Notes: generated by a model from the letters alone, not told the origin. 64,000 nt of DNA from Isoptericola luteus (GCF_020297055.1 NZ_JAIXCQ010000007.1:62001-126000), one strand, 5' to 3'; shown: positions 8,677 to 18,435, counted from the stretch's first letter. Translations and numbers: made by a program.

Positions 8677-8701
8677 GCAGTCCGCCCGTGGGTGGCCGGC
8701 G

Positions 8702-9388
8702 TCAGGGCACCGGGCCTGCGCCCGGCGCGTCCTCGCCCCGGAACAGCCGCTGCAGCGCTTCCTCCGCCTCGCCGCTCACCACGAGCAGCAGCTCGTCGCC
8801 CGCCTCGAGCGTGTCGTCCACGCTGGGCGCGATGGGCATCGAGCTGCGCACGATGCAGGCGAGCACCGTGTCGGTGGGCCACCGGACGTCCCCGACCCGC
8901 ATGCCGGTGAGCACGGAGTCGATGGCGAGCGTGACCTCGACGAGGTCCGCTCCGGACTGCTGGAACGTGAAGATCCGCACGATGTCGCCGACGGCGACCG
9001 CCTCCTCGACCATCGCGGTCATGATCCGCGGGGTCGAGACGGCGACGTCGACGCCCCACGAGCCGTCGAACATCCACTCGTTCTTCGGGTTGTTCACGCG
9101 AGCGACCGTGCGGGGCACGCCGAACTCCGTCTTGCAGAGCAGGGAGAAGACGAGGTTCGCCTTGTCGTCGCCGGTGGCCCCCACGACGACGTCCGCCCCG
9201 GCGACGTCGGCGCCCTCGAGCGAGCTCAGCTCGCACGCGTCGGCGAGCAGCCAGTCCGCCTCCGGTACCTGGGCCACCCGCATGGCCGCCGGGCTGCGGT
9301 CGATGAGCACCACGTCGTGGTCGTGGGACAGCAGCTCGCGGGCGATGGACCGGCCGACGGAGCCCGCGCCGGCGATGACGACGCGCAT
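8702..9388 (-). CDS. RCK/TrkA-N potassium uptake regulatory protein (CeoC-like)
   Basis: 228 residues: an N-terminal Rossmann RCK_N domain (MRVVIAGAGSVGRSIARELL, with the NAD-binding GxGxxG, and a VLIDRSP strand end) and a C-terminal TrkA_C domain (about residues 140-220). Such proteins gate potassium channels or Trk transporters in response to nucleotides. Its start codon overlaps the stop of the upstream paralogue by one base, so the two are co-translated and probably form a hetero-oligomeric ring. Equivalent to ceoC (Rv2692) of M. tuberculosis by context. No TrkH-type subunit is in the window; the nearest membrane partner is the divergent KimA-like gene. Confidence 0.9.
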   Translation of the reverse strand: MRVVIAGAGSVGRSIARELLSHDHDVVLIDRSPAAMRVAQVPEADWLLADACELSSLEGADVAGADVVVGATGDDKANLVFSLLCKTEFGVPRTVARVNNPKNEWMFDGSWGVDVAVSTPRIMTAMVEEAVAVGDIVRIFTFQQSGADLVEVTLAIDSVLTGMRVGDVRWPTDTVLACIVRSSMPIAPSVDDTLEAGDELLLVVSGEAEEALQRLFRGEDAPGAGPVP

Positions 9389-10056
9389 CAGTCGTCCTCC
9401 TCGCGCGGCGCGTGCGTGAGGGTGCGCTCCACGCCGGGGGCGTCGTCGTCGGTCATCAGCACGTGCAGCACGTCGTTCTCCTGGAGCACGGTGTCGGCGT
9501 CCGGCAGCAGCCCGTCGGTGTAGCGCGACAGGAAGGCCACGCGCGCTCCGGTCGCTGCCTCGATCCGCCGCACGGAGGACCCGGCCCACCCCGGGTGGTA
9601 GTCCACCTGGGCGAGCCGGATCCGTCCGGAGGGGTCCCGGTACTCGTCGGTGGCGCCCAGCGGCAGCATGCGCCGCAGCACCTGGTCGGCGGTCCAGCGG
9701 ACCGTCGCGACCGTCGGGATGCCGAGCCGCTGGTAGATCTCCGCGCGGTGCGGGTCGTAGATGCGTGCGACGACGTTCTCGACCCGGTACGTCTCCCGGG
9801 CGACGCGCGCCGCGAGCACGTTGGAGTTGTCGCCGTCCGAGACGGCGGCGAACCCGTACGTGTCCTCGATCCCGGCCTGCGCGAGGGTGTCCCGGTCGAA
9901 GCCGACGCCGGTCACCTTCTGCCCGGCGAAGCTCGACGGCAGCCGCCGGAACGCCTCCGGGTTCTGGTCGACCACGGCCACGGAGTGGCCGCGGGACTCG
10001 ATCTCCTGCGCGAGGGTGGAACCCACACGTCCGCAGCCCATGATGACGAAGTGCAC
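9388..10056 (-). CDS. RCK/TrkA-N potassium uptake regulatory protein (CeoB-like)
   Basis: 222 residues with the same RCK_N (VHFVIMGCGRVGSTLAQEI; VAVVDQNPEAF) plus TrkA_C architecture as its downstream partner. DGDNSN in the middle fits the ligand-binding loop. The GTG at 10056 is chosen because it opens directly on the conserved strand, and TAGCGT (10064-10069) lies seven bases upstream, indicating a leaderless mRNA; an AGGAGG a little further up overlaps that promoter and is probably not a ribosome site. Divergent from the KimA-like gene across 136 bp. Confidence 0.9.
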   Translation of the reverse strand: MHFVIMGCGRVGSTLAQEIESRGHSVAVVDQNPEAFRRLPSSFAGQKVTGVGFDRDTLAQAGIEDTYGFAAVSDGDNSNVLAARVARETYRVENVVARIYDPHRAEIYQRLGIPTVATVRWTADQVLRRMLPLGATDEYRDPSGRIRLAQVDYHPGWAGSSVRRIEAATGARVAFLSRYTDGLLPDADTVLQENDVLHVLMTDDDAPGVERTLTHAPREEDD

Positions 10057-10192
10057 GAGCGAAACGCTATACCTCCTGATCACGCCCTGCCCGTGCCGTC
10101 CCGGTGCTGTGCCAGGTGCTGTGCGACGCGTGCCGACGGTCGCGGCCCCGACACCGGGCCGGGAACCTCGGCGGGGCATAGCATGGGTGGCC

Positions 10193-12193
10193 GTGTCGGA
10201 CATCGCGGACGCCGCCAAACGGCTCCTGCTCGGTCGCCCCGTGCGGAGCGAGAACCTGGGCCATACCCTGCTGCCGAAGCGCATCGCGCTCCCGGTGTTC
10301 GCCTCGGACGCGCTGTCGTCGGTGGCCTACGCGCCGGACGAGATCCTCCTGACCCTCGCGGTGGCCGGCATCGCGGCCACGACGCTGTCGCCGTGGGTCG
10401 GCCTCGCCGTCGTGGTGGTGCTGCTCGTGGTGGTCTCCTCCTACCGGCAGAACGTGCGGGCCTACCCGTCGGGAGGTGGGGACTACGAGGTCGCCACCAC
10501 CAACCTCGGGCCGAAGGCCGGGGTCGGGGTCGCCTCCGCACTCCTGGTGGACTACGTCCTGACGGTGGCCGTCTCGATCTCGTCGGGCGCGCAGTACGCC
10601 GCGTCCGCCCTGCCGTTCCTGCGGGGTCACGAGGTGGCGGTGGCCGTGGGGCTCGTGGCGCTCCTGACGGTGATGAACCTGCGCGGGGCACGGGAGTCGG
10701 GCTCCGTCTTCGCGGTCCTCACCTACTGCTTCATGTTCCTCGTGGGGCTGGTGGGGGTGGTGGGCACGGCGCGGTACTTCGCCGGCAACCTGCCCTTGGC
10801 CGAGAGCGCAGGCTTCGACCTGGTGCCCGCGCAGGTGTTCGACGAGGGTCTGACCGGCATCGCGGGCGCCTTCCTGCTGGCTCGGGCGTTCGCCTCCGGG
10901 TGCGCCGCGCTGACCGGCGTGGAGGCCATCAGCAACGGGGTGCCGGCGTTCCGCAAGCCGAAGTCGCGCAACGCGGCCACGACCCTCGCCCTGCTCGGTG
11001 TCCTGTCGGCGTCGATGATCATGATGATCCTGCTGCTGGCGCAGGCCACGGGCGTGCGGTACGTCATGGACCCCGCCGCCGAGCTGACCGTGGGCGGGCG
11101 GGCGCTCCCCGAGGACTACACCCAGCACCCCGTGCTCAGCCAGCTCGCGGCGGCGGTGTTCCAGGGTTTCACGCCGGCGTTCGTGGCCGTCTCGGTCGTC
11201 ACGGGCGTTATCCTCGTGCTCGCCGCCAACACCGCCTTCAACGGGTTCCCCGTGCTCGGGTCCATCCTGGCCAAGGACGGCTACCTGCCCCGGCAGATGC
11301 ACACCCGGGGCGACCGTCTCGCCTTCTCCAACGGCATCATCACGCTCGCGGTCGCGGCGATCGTCCTCATCGTCGCGTTCGACGCCCAGGTGACCAGGCT
11401 CATCCAGCTCTACATCGTCGGCGTGTTCGTCTCGTTCACCCTGTCGCAGCTCGGCATGCTCCGGCACTGGACGCGGGCCCTGCGCAAGGAGCCCGACCCG
11501 CGCGAGCGCGCCATGATGGTGCGCTCGCGGCTGGTCAACGGCGTGGGCTTCGTCCTGACGGCCTCGGTGCTCGTCATCGTCCTGGTCACCAAGTTCACGC
11601 ACGGCGCGTGGCTCACGCTTCTCGCGATGGCCGTGCTGTTCGTGCTGATGCGGGGGATCCGCCAGCACTACGAGCGGGTGAGCGAGGAGCTCGCGCTGGA
11701 CGACACGTCGGCCGCCCGGGCCCTGCCGAGCCGCGTGCACGCCGTCGTGCTGGTGTCCAAGGTCCACAAGCCGACGATGCGGGCGGTGGCCTACGCGCGG
11801 GCGTCCCGGCCGTCCGTGCTCGAGGCGGTCACCGTCGGGGTGGACCCGGCGGAGATCGCCGACCTGAGGTCGCGCTGGGAGGCGCTCGACCTGCCCGTGC
11901 CCCTGCGCGTCCTGGACTCGCCGTTCCGGGAGATCACGCGTCCGATCCTCAAGTACGTGCGCTCCGTGCGGCGCGAGTCGCCGCGCGACCTCGTCGTGGT
12001 CTACATCCCCGAGTACGTGGTGGGGCACTGGTGGGAACAGCTGCTCCACAACCAGTCGGCGCTACGGCTCAAGGGCCGGCTGCTGTTCACCCCCGGCGTG
12101 GTCGTCGCCTCGGTCCCGTGGCAGCTCGAGTCGACCGGGGGCCAGACGGGCCTCGAGGGCACCTCGTACCCGCCGGGTGGCCCGAGGTACTGA
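10193..12193 (+). CDS. kimA: KimA-like APC-superfamily potassium importer (usually annotated APC permease)
   Basis: 666 residues: 12 predicted membrane helices (about residues 30-480) and a C-terminal cytosolic domain of about 180 residues (ALPSRVHAVVLVSKVHKPTMRAVAYARA onward). It resembles Bacillus subtilis KimA, a c-di-AMP-controlled high-affinity K+ importer, far more than amino-acid permeases. The recalled KimA K+-site residues are all present: Asp39 and Tyr46 in SDALSSVAY, Tyr/Thr/Ser in VDYVLTVAVS, and the TGVEAISN segment. Divergent RCK genes strengthen a potassium role. GTG at 10193 follows TAGCAT (10179-10184) by eight bases, implying a leaderless transcript. Amino-acid transport remains the alternative. 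Confidence 0.85.
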   Translation: MSDIADAAKRLLLGRPVRSENLGHTLLPKRIALPVFASDALSSVAYAPDEILLTLAVAGIAATTLSPWVGLAVVVVLLVVVSSYRQNVRAYPSGGGDYEVATTNLGPKAGVGVASALLVDYVLTVAVSISSGAQYAASALPFLRGHEVAVAVGLVALLTVMNLRGARESGSVFAVLTYCFMFLVGLVGVVGTARYFAGNLPLAESAGFDLVPAQVFDEGLTGIAGAFLLARAFASGCAALTGVEAISNGVPAFRKPKSRNAATTLALLGVLSASMIMMILLLAQATGVRYVMDPAAELTVGGRALPEDYTQHPVLSQLAAAVFQGFTPAFVAVSVVTGVILVLAANTAFNGFPVLGSILAKDGYLPRQMHTRGDRLAFSNGIITLAVAAIVLIVAFDAQVTRLIQLYIVGVFVSFTLSQLGMLRHWTRALRKEPDPRERAMMVRSRLVNGVGFVLTASVLVIVLVTKFTHGAWLTLLAMAVLFVLMRGIRQHYERVSEELALDDTSAARALPSRVHAVVLVSKVHKPTMRAVAYARASRPSVLEAVTVGVDPAEIADLRSRWEALDLPVPLRVLDSPFREITRPILKYVRSVRRESPRDLVVVYIPEYVVGHWWEQLLHNQSALRLKGRLLFTPGVVVASVPWQLESTGGQTGLEGTSYPPGGPRY

Positions 12194-12248
12194 GGATCAC
12201 GTCCGCGCGGACCGTGTGCACGGCGCGGGACAGGGGAGAATGGCGTCC

Positions 12249-13547
12249 ATGCCCCGACCCCGTCGCTCCGCACCGCGCCCCCGTCCCGCCGCCGTCGATC
12301 CCGAGGTGGGCCGTGAGGTCGAGCTCGAGATCGGAGCGGTCGCGCACGGCGGCCACTGCGTCGCGCGGCTCGACGGCCGGGTCGTCTTCGTCCGCCACAC
12401 CCTGCCCGGTGAGAAGGTCCGCGCCCGCGTGACCGAGACCGGCTCGCGCTTCTGGCGGGCCGACGCGGTCGAGGTGCTCGAGGCGTCCGGCGACCGTGTG
12501 CCGTCCGCGTGGCCGCAGGCCGGCCCGGGCGGCGTGGGCGGCGGCGAGCTCGCGCACGTGGCGCTGGGCGCGCAGCGCGCGTGGAAGGCCGACGTGCTCG
12601 CCGAGCAGCTCACCCGGCTGGCGAAGCTCGACCGGCGGGTCGACGTCGAGGCCGCGCCCGGGGACGAGGACCGCGGAGGCCTGGCCTACCGCACCCGCGT
12701 CGAGCTGGTCGCCGACGCCGAGGGCCGGGCCGGGATGCGCCGGTTCCGGTCGCACGACATCGAGCCGATGACGGCGATGCCCCTGGCCACCGAGGAGGTC
12801 GCGGCGCTCGCGGAGGCCGAGGGCGTCTGGAGCCGCCGCTGGACGCCCGGTGCCCGGCTCGAGCTCGTGGCGCCCGCCGAGGGCGGCGAGCCGGTGCTGC
12901 TCGTCGACGGCCAGGTCTGGCGGCGCGGCCGCGCGGACACCCGCCCCAACGCGCGCCGCGCCGTGGCGGAGACGCTGCACGTCTCCGCGGGCGACTTCCG
13001 GTACCGCGTCTCCGCCGACGGGTTCTGGCAGGTGCACCGCGAGGCACCCGCCGTGCTGACGGAGGCCGTCCTCGAGGCGCTGGGCGACGTGGACGGCGCC
13101 CAGCTCCTCGACCTGTACTCCGGCGCCGGGCTCTTCACCCTGCCGCTGGCGGCCGCGGTCGGCACCTCCGGCCGGGTGGTCGCCGTCGAGAGCGACGCCC
13201 GCGCGGTCAAGGACGCGCGGCGCAACGCCCACGACCTGCCCCAGGTCGAGCTGCACCTCGGCGCCGTCGACCGCGTGCTCACCGACGGCGACGCCGGCGG
13301 CTCGGCGGTCGGGACGGCGGACGTCGTGGTGCTCGACCCGCCGCGCGCCGGTGCCGGCCGGGCCGTCGTCGACGCGATCGCGTCGCGCACGCCGGGCCGG
13401 GTCGTCTACGTGGCGTGCGACCCCGCGGCCCTCGCCCGCGACGTCGCCTACCTGGCGGAGCACGGGTACGCCCTGACCGGGCTGCGGGCCTTCGACCTGT
13501 TCCCCATGACGCACCACGTCGAGGCGGTCGCGGTCCTCGACCGCTGA
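12249..13547 (+). CDS. TRAM domain class I SAM-dependent RNA methyltransferase (TrmA/RlmD family)
   Basis: 432 residues. The N-terminal TRAM domain (VELEIGAVAHGGHCVARLDGRVVFVRHTLPGEKVRARV) binds RNA; the C-terminal Rossmann fold has the SAM motif LLDLYSGAGLFTLPLA, and motif IV DPPRAGAG is followed by the catalytic-region YVACDPAALARDVAYL with the nucleophilic Cys. The family makes 5-methyluridine in rRNA or tRNA. The four Fe-S cysteines of RlmD are not evident. Two ATGs are possible, 12240 and 12249; the second has better spacing from GGGGAG. Co-oriented with, and 55 nt after, the KimA-like gene, as in mycobacteria. Confidence 0.9.
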   Translation: MPRPRRSAPRPRPAAVDPEVGREVELEIGAVAHGGHCVARLDGRVVFVRHTLPGEKVRARVTETGSRFWRADAVEVLEASGDRVPSAWPQAGPGGVGGGELAHVALGAQRAWKADVLAEQLTRLAKLDRRVDVEAAPGDEDRGGLAYRTRVELVADAEGRAGMRRFRSHDIEPMTAMPLATEEVAALAEAEGVWSRRWTPGARLELVAPAEGGEPVLLVDGQVWRRGRADTRPNARRAVAETLHVSAGDFRYRVSADGFWQVHREAPAVLTEAVLEALGDVDGAQLLDLYSGAGLFTLPLAAAVGTSGRVVAVESDARAVKDARRNAHDLPQVELHLGAVDRVLTDGDAGGSAVGTADVVVLDPPRAGAGRAVVDAIASRTPGRVVYVACDPAALARDVAYLAEHGYALTGLRAFDLFPMTHHVEAVAVLDR

Positions 13548-13569
13548 GGAGCCCGCCGTGGGCGGCGGC

Positions 13570-14277
13570 TCAGGCGGCGACCCGCCCGGCCGTCGAGGCG
13601 AAGCCCAGCCAGGTGTGGCGGTTGCGCCACCAGCACCAGCCGACCTTCGGCGCGCCCCTGCGCGCGGCGCCGTCCCGCCCGGTGCCGTTGGAGATCCAGA
13701 TCGCGGGCGTGCGTGCGTCGTAGGTGCCGTTCGGCCGGCGCAGCCGGGAGCCGACGGTCATGAAGCACAGGTTGCGCTCCAGGACGTCCGGGGCCTGGAG
13801 CACCCAGTGGATCCCCTCGGCCAGCGTGAGCGGGCTGCGACCGCGGCCGGCGATCTCGGGCACGGCCTCCTCGGGCGACCAGTTCGTCAGGTGGTCGCCC
13901 CTCTCGGGGGCGGCCACGGCGTACACGTCGGCGTCGGGGACGTCCAGGCCGGGGACGGGGGCGAACTCGTCGACGTCGGACATGTCGACGACGACGAACC
14001 CGGTCCGTTCGACGTCCTGGCGCCGCACGGTGGCGGTGCGGGTCAGGTGCGCGGTGAGCGCCGACGGTGGCAGCAGGCGGGGGTGGACGACCAGGAGCGC
14101 TCCCTCGGGTGCGTTCGTCGCGAGACGGGCGGCGGCGGCCCGCAGGGCGTCGGCCGCCAGCGTGTCCGCCGGGACGACGCCGCGGTCCAGCAGGCGCTCG
14201 GCCTGCTCGCGCAGCGTGGGGAGCGTCCCCGCCACGGGTGCGGGAGCGGGTGTGGCTTCGGCGGAGGTGGTCGGCAT
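13570..14277 (-). CDS. DUF5701 family protein
   Basis: 235 residues resembling actinobacterial DUF5701 proteins: an Ala/Pro-rich N-terminus, a helix [13 protein letters not shown], and a conserved C-terminal half with [23 protein letters not shown] and [18 protein letters not shown]. No membrane segments or known catalytic motif are visible. The ATG follows GGAAGGACGCTCG. It is divergent from acnA; the 278-nt gap holds an 18-bp palindrome that could affect both genes. Function unknown. Confidence 0.8.
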   Translation of the reverse strand: MPTTSAEATPAPAPVAGTLPTLREQAERLLDRGVVPADTLAADALRAAAARLATNAPEGALLVVHPRLLPPSALTAHLTRTATVRRQDVERTGFVVVDMSDVDEFAPVPGLDVPDADVYAVAAPERGDHLTNWSPEEAVPEIAGRGRSPLTLAEGIHWVLQAPDVLERNLCFMTVGSRLRRPNGTYDARTPAIWISNGTGRDGAARRGAPKVGWCWWRNRHTWLGFASTAGRVAA

Positions 14278-14389
14278 CGAGCGTCCTTCCGGTCGGCGGC
14301 ACAGGCAGAACGGCGCGCCGGGCCGCGATGTTCCCGGCATGTGGCCCGGGCGGCCGTTCCCCGCCGACACGCCGGAAGCGTCGTCGAAG

Positions 14390-14407
14390 TATCTTGACGT
14401 CAAGATA
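14390..14407. promoter_or_regulatory. 18-bp perfect palindrome over the acnA promoter
   Basis: TATCTTGACGTCAAGATA is a perfect inverted repeat. It contains a good -35 element TTGACG (14394-14399), and TATGCT at 14415-14420 is a candidate -10 (15-nt spacer). A protein bound here would occlude RNA polymerase for acnA and possibly the divergent DUF5701 gene. The form resembles operators of MarR, GntR or LacI-type dimers; which factor binds is not known from the window. Distance to the acnA start is about 150 nt. Confidence 0.7.
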
Positions 14408-14555
14408 TATGGGCTATGCTGGGCGTAGCCCGGCGGCGCGTGCGTACGCTGGGCGGAGCCCCCCGGAACATCCCGGCGTCGGACCGTCTCGGTGCAGCCT
14501 CGTCGCAGCACGGCACACGGTGTCCGCGCCGACCAGCCCCGTAGAAGGAGCCACT

Positions 14556-17321
14556 GTGAGCAGCGTGGACACGTTCGGATCAAAGGGAACGCTGGAGGTG
14601 GGCGGGAAGTCGTACGAGATCTTCCGCCTGGCCGCCGTCGAGGGCGTCGAACGCCTGCCGTACTCCCTGAAGATCCTCGCCGAGAACCTGCTGCGCACCG
14701 AGGACGGCGCCAACATCACCGCCGACCACGTGCGCGCCATCGCGTCCTGGGACCCCGACGCGCAGCCCGACACCGAGATCCAGTTCACGCCCGCGCGCGT
14801 GATCATGCAGGACTTCACCGGCGTGCCCTGCGTCGTGGACCTCGCGACCATGCGCGAGGCCGTCGCCGACCTCGGCGGGGATCCCAAGCAGATCAACCCG
14901 CTCGCGCCCGCCGAGATGGTCATCGACCACTCCGTGCAGATCGACGTCGCCGGCCGCGCCGACGCCTTCACGCGCAACGTCGAGTTCGAGTACGAGCGCA
15001 ACCACGAGCGCTACCAGTTCCTGCGCTGGGGCCAGACGGCGTTCGACGACTTCAAGGTGGTGCCCCCGGGCACGGGCATCGTCCACCAGGTCAACATCGA
15101 GTACCTGGCGCGCACGGTCATGACGCGCGAGGTCGAGGTGGACGGCCGCAGCGTGCTGCGCGCGTACCCCGACACCTGCGTCGGCACCGACTCGCACACG
15201 ACGATGGTCAACGGCCTCGGCGTGCTCGGCTGGGGCGTCGGCGGCATCGAGGCGGAGGCGGCCATGCTCGGCCAGCCCGTGTCGATGCTCATCCCGCGCG
15301 TCGTCGGCTTCAAGCTCAACGGCTCCATCCCCGCGGGCGTGACCGCGACCGACGTCGTGCTCACCATCACCCAGATGCTGCGCCAGCACGGCGTCGTCGG
15401 GAAGTTCGTCGAGTTCTACGGCGACGGCGTCGCCCAGGTGCCGCTCGCGAACCGCGCCACCATCGGCAACATGAGCCCCGAGTTCGGCTCCACCGCCGCG
15501 ATCTTCCCGATCGACGGCGTGACGCTCGACTACCTGCGCCTCACCGGCCGCAGCGACGAGCAGGTCGCGCTCGTCGAGGAGTACGCCAAGGAGCAGGGCC
15601 TGTGGCTGGACCCGAGCGCGGACAGCTACGTCGAGCCGACGTTCTCGGAGTACCTCGAGCTGGACCTCGGCACGGTCGTGCCGTCGATCGCCGGCCCGAA
15701 GCGCCCGCAGGACCGCATCGAGCTCTCCCACGCCAAGACGGAGTTCGCGCGCGACCTGCCGAACTACGCGCCCGACGTCGTCAACATGATCGACCAGTCG
15801 GAGATCGAGTCGTTCCCGGCCTCCGACTCGCCGGCCGTCGGCGTCCGTCCGGTGGCCACCTACCCGGTCACCGACACCCAGGGCCGTTCGTACGACCTCT
15901 TCCACGGCGCGGTGGCGATCGCCTCGATCACGTCGTGCACCAACACCTCGAACCCGTCGGTCATGCTCGCCGCGGCGCTCCTGGCGAAGAAGGCCGTCGA
16001 GAAGGGCCTCGAGGCCAAGCCGTGGGTCAAGACGTCGATGGCGCCCGGCTCGCAGGTGGTGACGAACTACTACGAGAAGGCGGGCATGTGGCCCTACCTC
16101 GAGAAGCTCGGGTTCCACCTGGTGGGTTACGGCTGCGCCACCTGCATCGGCAACTCGGGCCCGCTGGACGAGAAGATCTCCGAGGCCGTGAGCGAGCACG
16201 ACCTCGCCGTCGTCTCCGTGCTGTCCGGCAACCGCAACTTCGAGGGCCGCATCAACCCTGACGTGAAGATGAACTACCTGGCGTCCCCGCCGCTGGTCAT
16301 CGCGTACGCCCTTGCCGGGACGATGGACTTCGACTTCGACGTCGAGCCGCTGGGTCGCGACGAGGCCGGCGACCCGATCTTCCTCAAGGACATCTGGCCG
16401 TCGGCGGAGGAGGTCCAGGCCACGATCGACTCCTCCATCGACCGGGACATGTTCACCAAGGACTACGCCGACGTGTTCACCGGCGACGAGCGGTGGCGCG
16501 CGCTGGAGACGCCCGAGGGCGACACGTTCTCCTGGGACCCCGAGTCCACCTACGTGCGCAAGCCCCCGTACTTCGAGGGCATGGGTGCGCAGCCGGAGCC
16601 GGTCTCGGACATCGCCGGGGCGCGCGTCCTGGCGAAGCTCGGCGACTCGGTCACCACGGACCACATCTCGCCCGCCGGCGCCATCAAGGCGGACAGCCCG
16701 GCCGGCGTGTACCTGGCCGAGCACGGTATCGGTCGTCGTGACTTCAACTCCTACGGCTCGCGCCGCGGGAACCACGAGGTCATGATCCGCGGCACGTTCG
16801 CGAACATCCGCCTGAAGAACCAGCTGCTGGACGGCGTCGAGGGCGGCTACACGTTCAACTTCGTGAAGAACGCCCAGGACACCATCTACGACGCCGCGCA
16901 GGACTACGCCGCCCAGGGCACCCCGCTCGTCGTCCTCGGCGGCAAGGAGTACGGCTCCGGCTCGTCGCGCGACTGGGCCGCCAAGGGCACCGCGCTGCTG
17001 GGGGTCAAGGCCGTCATCACCGAGTCGTTCGAGCGCATCCACCGCTCCAACCTCATCGGCATGGGCGTGCTGCCGCTGCAGTACCCGGCGGGCGAGTCCA
17101 CGCAGTCGCTGGGGCTGGACGGCACGGAGACGTTCGACATCTCGGGCGTCACCGCGCTCAACGAGGGCACGACCCCAGAGACGGTGAAGGTCACCGCCAC
17201 CAAGGCCGACGGCTCGGTCGTCGAGTTCGACGCCGTGGTGCGCATCGACACGCCGGGCGAGGCGGACTACTACCGCAACGGCGGCATCCTGCAGTACGTG
17301 CTGCGCTCGCTCGTCGCCTGA
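14556..17321 (+). CDS. acnA: Aconitate hydratase
   Basis: Aconitase interconverts citrate and isocitrate in the TCA cycle. The 921-residue length and sequence are those of AcnA/IRP1-type enzymes. Fe-S cluster cysteines appear in [14 protein letters not shown] and [14 protein letters not shown]; the swivel domain follows ([47 protein letters not shown]). The GTG at 14556 has AGAAGGAG eight bases upstream; GTG 14565 is an alternative. The palindrome about 150 nt upstream suggests regulation. A 25-bp hairpin follows the gene. Confidence 0.97.
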   Translation: MSSVDTFGSKGTLEVGGKSYEIFRLAAVEGVERLPYSLKILAENLLRTEDGANITADHVRAIASWDPDAQPDTEIQFTPARVIMQDFTGVPCVVDLATMREAVADLGGDPKQINPLAPAEMVIDHSVQIDVAGRADAFTRNVEFEYERNHERYQFLRWGQTAFDDFKVVPPGTGIVHQVNIEYLARTVMTREVEVDGRSVLRAYPDTCVGTDSHTTMVNGLGVLGWGVGGIEAEAAMLGQPVSMLIPRVVGFKLNGSIPAGVTATDVVLTITQMLRQHGVVGKFVEFYGDGVAQVPLANRATIGNMSPEFGSTAAIFPIDGVTLDYLRLTGRSDEQVALVEEYAKEQGLWLDPSADSYVEPTFSEYLELDLGTVVPSIAGPKRPQDRIELSHAKTEFARDLPNYAPDVVNMIDQSEIESFPASDSPAVGVRPVATYPVTDTQGRSYDLFHGAVAIASITSCTNTSNPSVMLAAALLAKKAVEKGLEAKPWVKTSMAPGSQVVTNYYEKAGMWPYLEKLGFHLVGYGCATCIGNSGPLDEKISEAVSEHDLAVVSVLSGNRNFEGRINPDVKMNYLASPPLVIAYALAGTMDFDFDVEPLGRDEAGDPIFLKDIWPSAEEVQATIDSSIDRDMFTKDYADVFTGDERWRALETPEGDTFSWDPESTYVRKPPYFEGMGAQPEPVSDIAGARVLAKLGDSVTTDHISPAGAIKADSPAGVYLAEHGIGRRDFNSYGSRRGNHEVMIRGTFANIRLKNQLLDGVEGGYTFNFVKNAQDTIYDAAQDYAAQGTPLVVLGGKEYGSGSSRDWAAKGTALLGVKAVITESFERIHRSNLIGMGVLPLQYPAGESTQSLGLDGTETFDISGVTALNEGTTPETVKVTATKADGSVVEFDAVVRIDTPGEADYYRNGGILQYVLRSLVA

Positions 17322-17373
17322 GCCGGTAGCGCAACGCAGGGCTCGGTGCACGTATCGACTGAGCCTGGTACCG

Positions 17374-17427
17374 CACGACGACGGCGCCCTGTCCCTCCAC
17401 GCGGAGGGGCAGGGCGCCGTCGTCGTG
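17374..17427. terminator. Bidirectional hairpin terminator between acnA and the hydrolase gene
   Basis: A 25-bp stem (one G-T pair) closed by an ACGC loop lies between two converging genes. There is no clear T-run on either side, as is common for GC-rich actinobacterial terminators. Confidence 0.75.
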
Positions 17428-17473
17428 TGCCGGGGTGCGACCGTCCGGGGCCCTCGGCGCGCGAGCGGGCGGG

Positions 17474-18334
17474 TCAGCGGGCTCGCGCGGGGGCGGTGAC
17501 GTGCGTGACGACGGCGTCGTGCACGCCCGGGTCGTCCAGGACGCGGTTGTGCCCGAGGCCGTTGGTGAGGACGAGCTCGCTGCCCGGGTGCGCCGCGTGC
17601 AGGCGCTGCGCGTCCTCGGGGTCCGTCATCCGGTCGCCGGAGTCCTGGACGAAGAGCGTGGACACGTGCTCGGGCACGGGGTGGGCGGTGAGGGTCAGCC
17701 GGTCGCGGACGCCCGGCCCCGAGCCGGGGAAGGTGCGCTCGACGTGCGCGCAGAAGCGCTCGTGCAGGGTGTCGGGGATGCCCGCGAACCGGAGGAAGGT
17801 CGCGCCCACCGCGTCGAACCCCGTCGGCGCGGCGAGGGAGACGAACCGGTCGGCCGCGAAGCCCTCGTGGAGCGCGAGGCCCGCGGACAGGCCGCCGAGC
17901 GAGTGCCCGACGACGGCCGTGAACGGCCCCTCGGCGGCCTGGACGGCGTGCATCGTGGCGATGTGCTCGACGGCGGACATGCGCCGCCCGGTGGACTCGC
18001 CGTGCGCGACGCCGTCGAACGCCACGACCCGCATGCCGGCGTTCTCGAGGGCGACCACGAGCGGTGCGAGGCGTGACGCGCGCAGCTGCCAGCCGTGCAC
18101 GAGCAGCACGGCGGGCCGGTCGGGGGAGCCCCAGGCGTAGGTGACGACGCGCTCGCCGTCCACGTGGACCGTGGCGCGCGACGCGCGCTGGTGCACGTCG
18201 CGGTCGACGTCGCGGACCGCGGCCCGCGGGCCGACCCGCCAGAAGGTGCGGGCGCCGACCCGGACGGCCAGCGGCGGTGAGACCGCGGAGAGCACGCGGA
18301 AGCCGGTGCTGACGACGGTGGGGACGTAGGGCAC
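17474..18334 (-). CDS. Alpha/beta hydrolase
   Basis: 286 residues with a serine hydrolase fold. VLLVHGWQLRASR is the oxyanion strand loop, VVGHSLGGLSAGLAL is the nucleophile elbow with the catalytic Ser, and a C-terminal Asp (VQDSGDRMTDPEDA) and His (GLGHNRVLDDP) complete the triad. The GTG at 18334 has GGAGG six bases upstream. It is divergent from a TetR gene across about 100 nt containing two matching inverted sites, so it is likely that repressor's target. Substrate unknown. Confidence 0.88.
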   Translation of the reverse strand: MPYVPTVVSTGFRVLSAVSPPLAVRVGARTFWRVGPRAAVRDVDRDVHQRASRATVHVDGERVVTYAWGSPDRPAVLLVHGWQLRASRLAPLVVALENAGMRVVAFDGVAHGESTGRRMSAVEHIATMHAVQAAEGPFTAVVGHSLGGLSAGLALHEGFAADRFVSLAAPTGFDAVGATFLRFAGIPDTLHERFCAHVERTFPGSGPGVRDRLTLTAHPVPEHVSTLFVQDSGDRMTDPEDAQRLHAAHPGSELVLTNGLGHNRVLDDPGVHDAVVTHVTAPARAR

Positions 18335-18352
18335 GGGAGCCTCCGGAGTATC

Positions 18353-18409
18353 TGTACGGTCGTTCGCATTGCAACTCTCGCACCGTACCACTGAACGAAC
18401 GGTCGTACA
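18353..18409. promoter_or_regulatory. Paired TetR-type operator sites in the divergent promoter
   Basis: TGTACGGTCGTTCG (18353-18366) and CGAACGGTCGTACA (18396-18409) are inverted copies with only two central mismatches; each contains ACG-NN-CGT. The right copy overlaps TACACT (18406-18411), a likely -10 for the TetR gene, so autorepression is expected, and the left copy lies over the hydrolase promoter region. Confidence 0.65.
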
Positions 18410-18435
18410 CTCAACTCATGACCCCAGGAGGTGCC

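Noticed and set aside
10068-10078. AGGAGG before the CeoB-like gene as its ribosome site
   Set aside because: It is 15 nt from the GTG and overlaps a -10 that would start the transcript after it; the leaderless reading fits better.
10057-10192. c-di-AMP riboswitch before the KimA-like gene
   Set aside because: The gap is only 136 nt, shared with a divergent gene, and the transcript appears leaderless; no riboswitch core recognised.
10067-12049. 660-codon minus-strand frame opposite the KimA-like gene
   Set aside because: Its composition (His/Arg/Gln-rich) is that of an antisense shadow in GC-rich DNA, and the plus strand has a clear transporter.
14580-18410. 1276-codon minus-strand frame over acnA
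   Set aside because: Runs through the well-supported aconitase and terminator in antisense; no domain visible.
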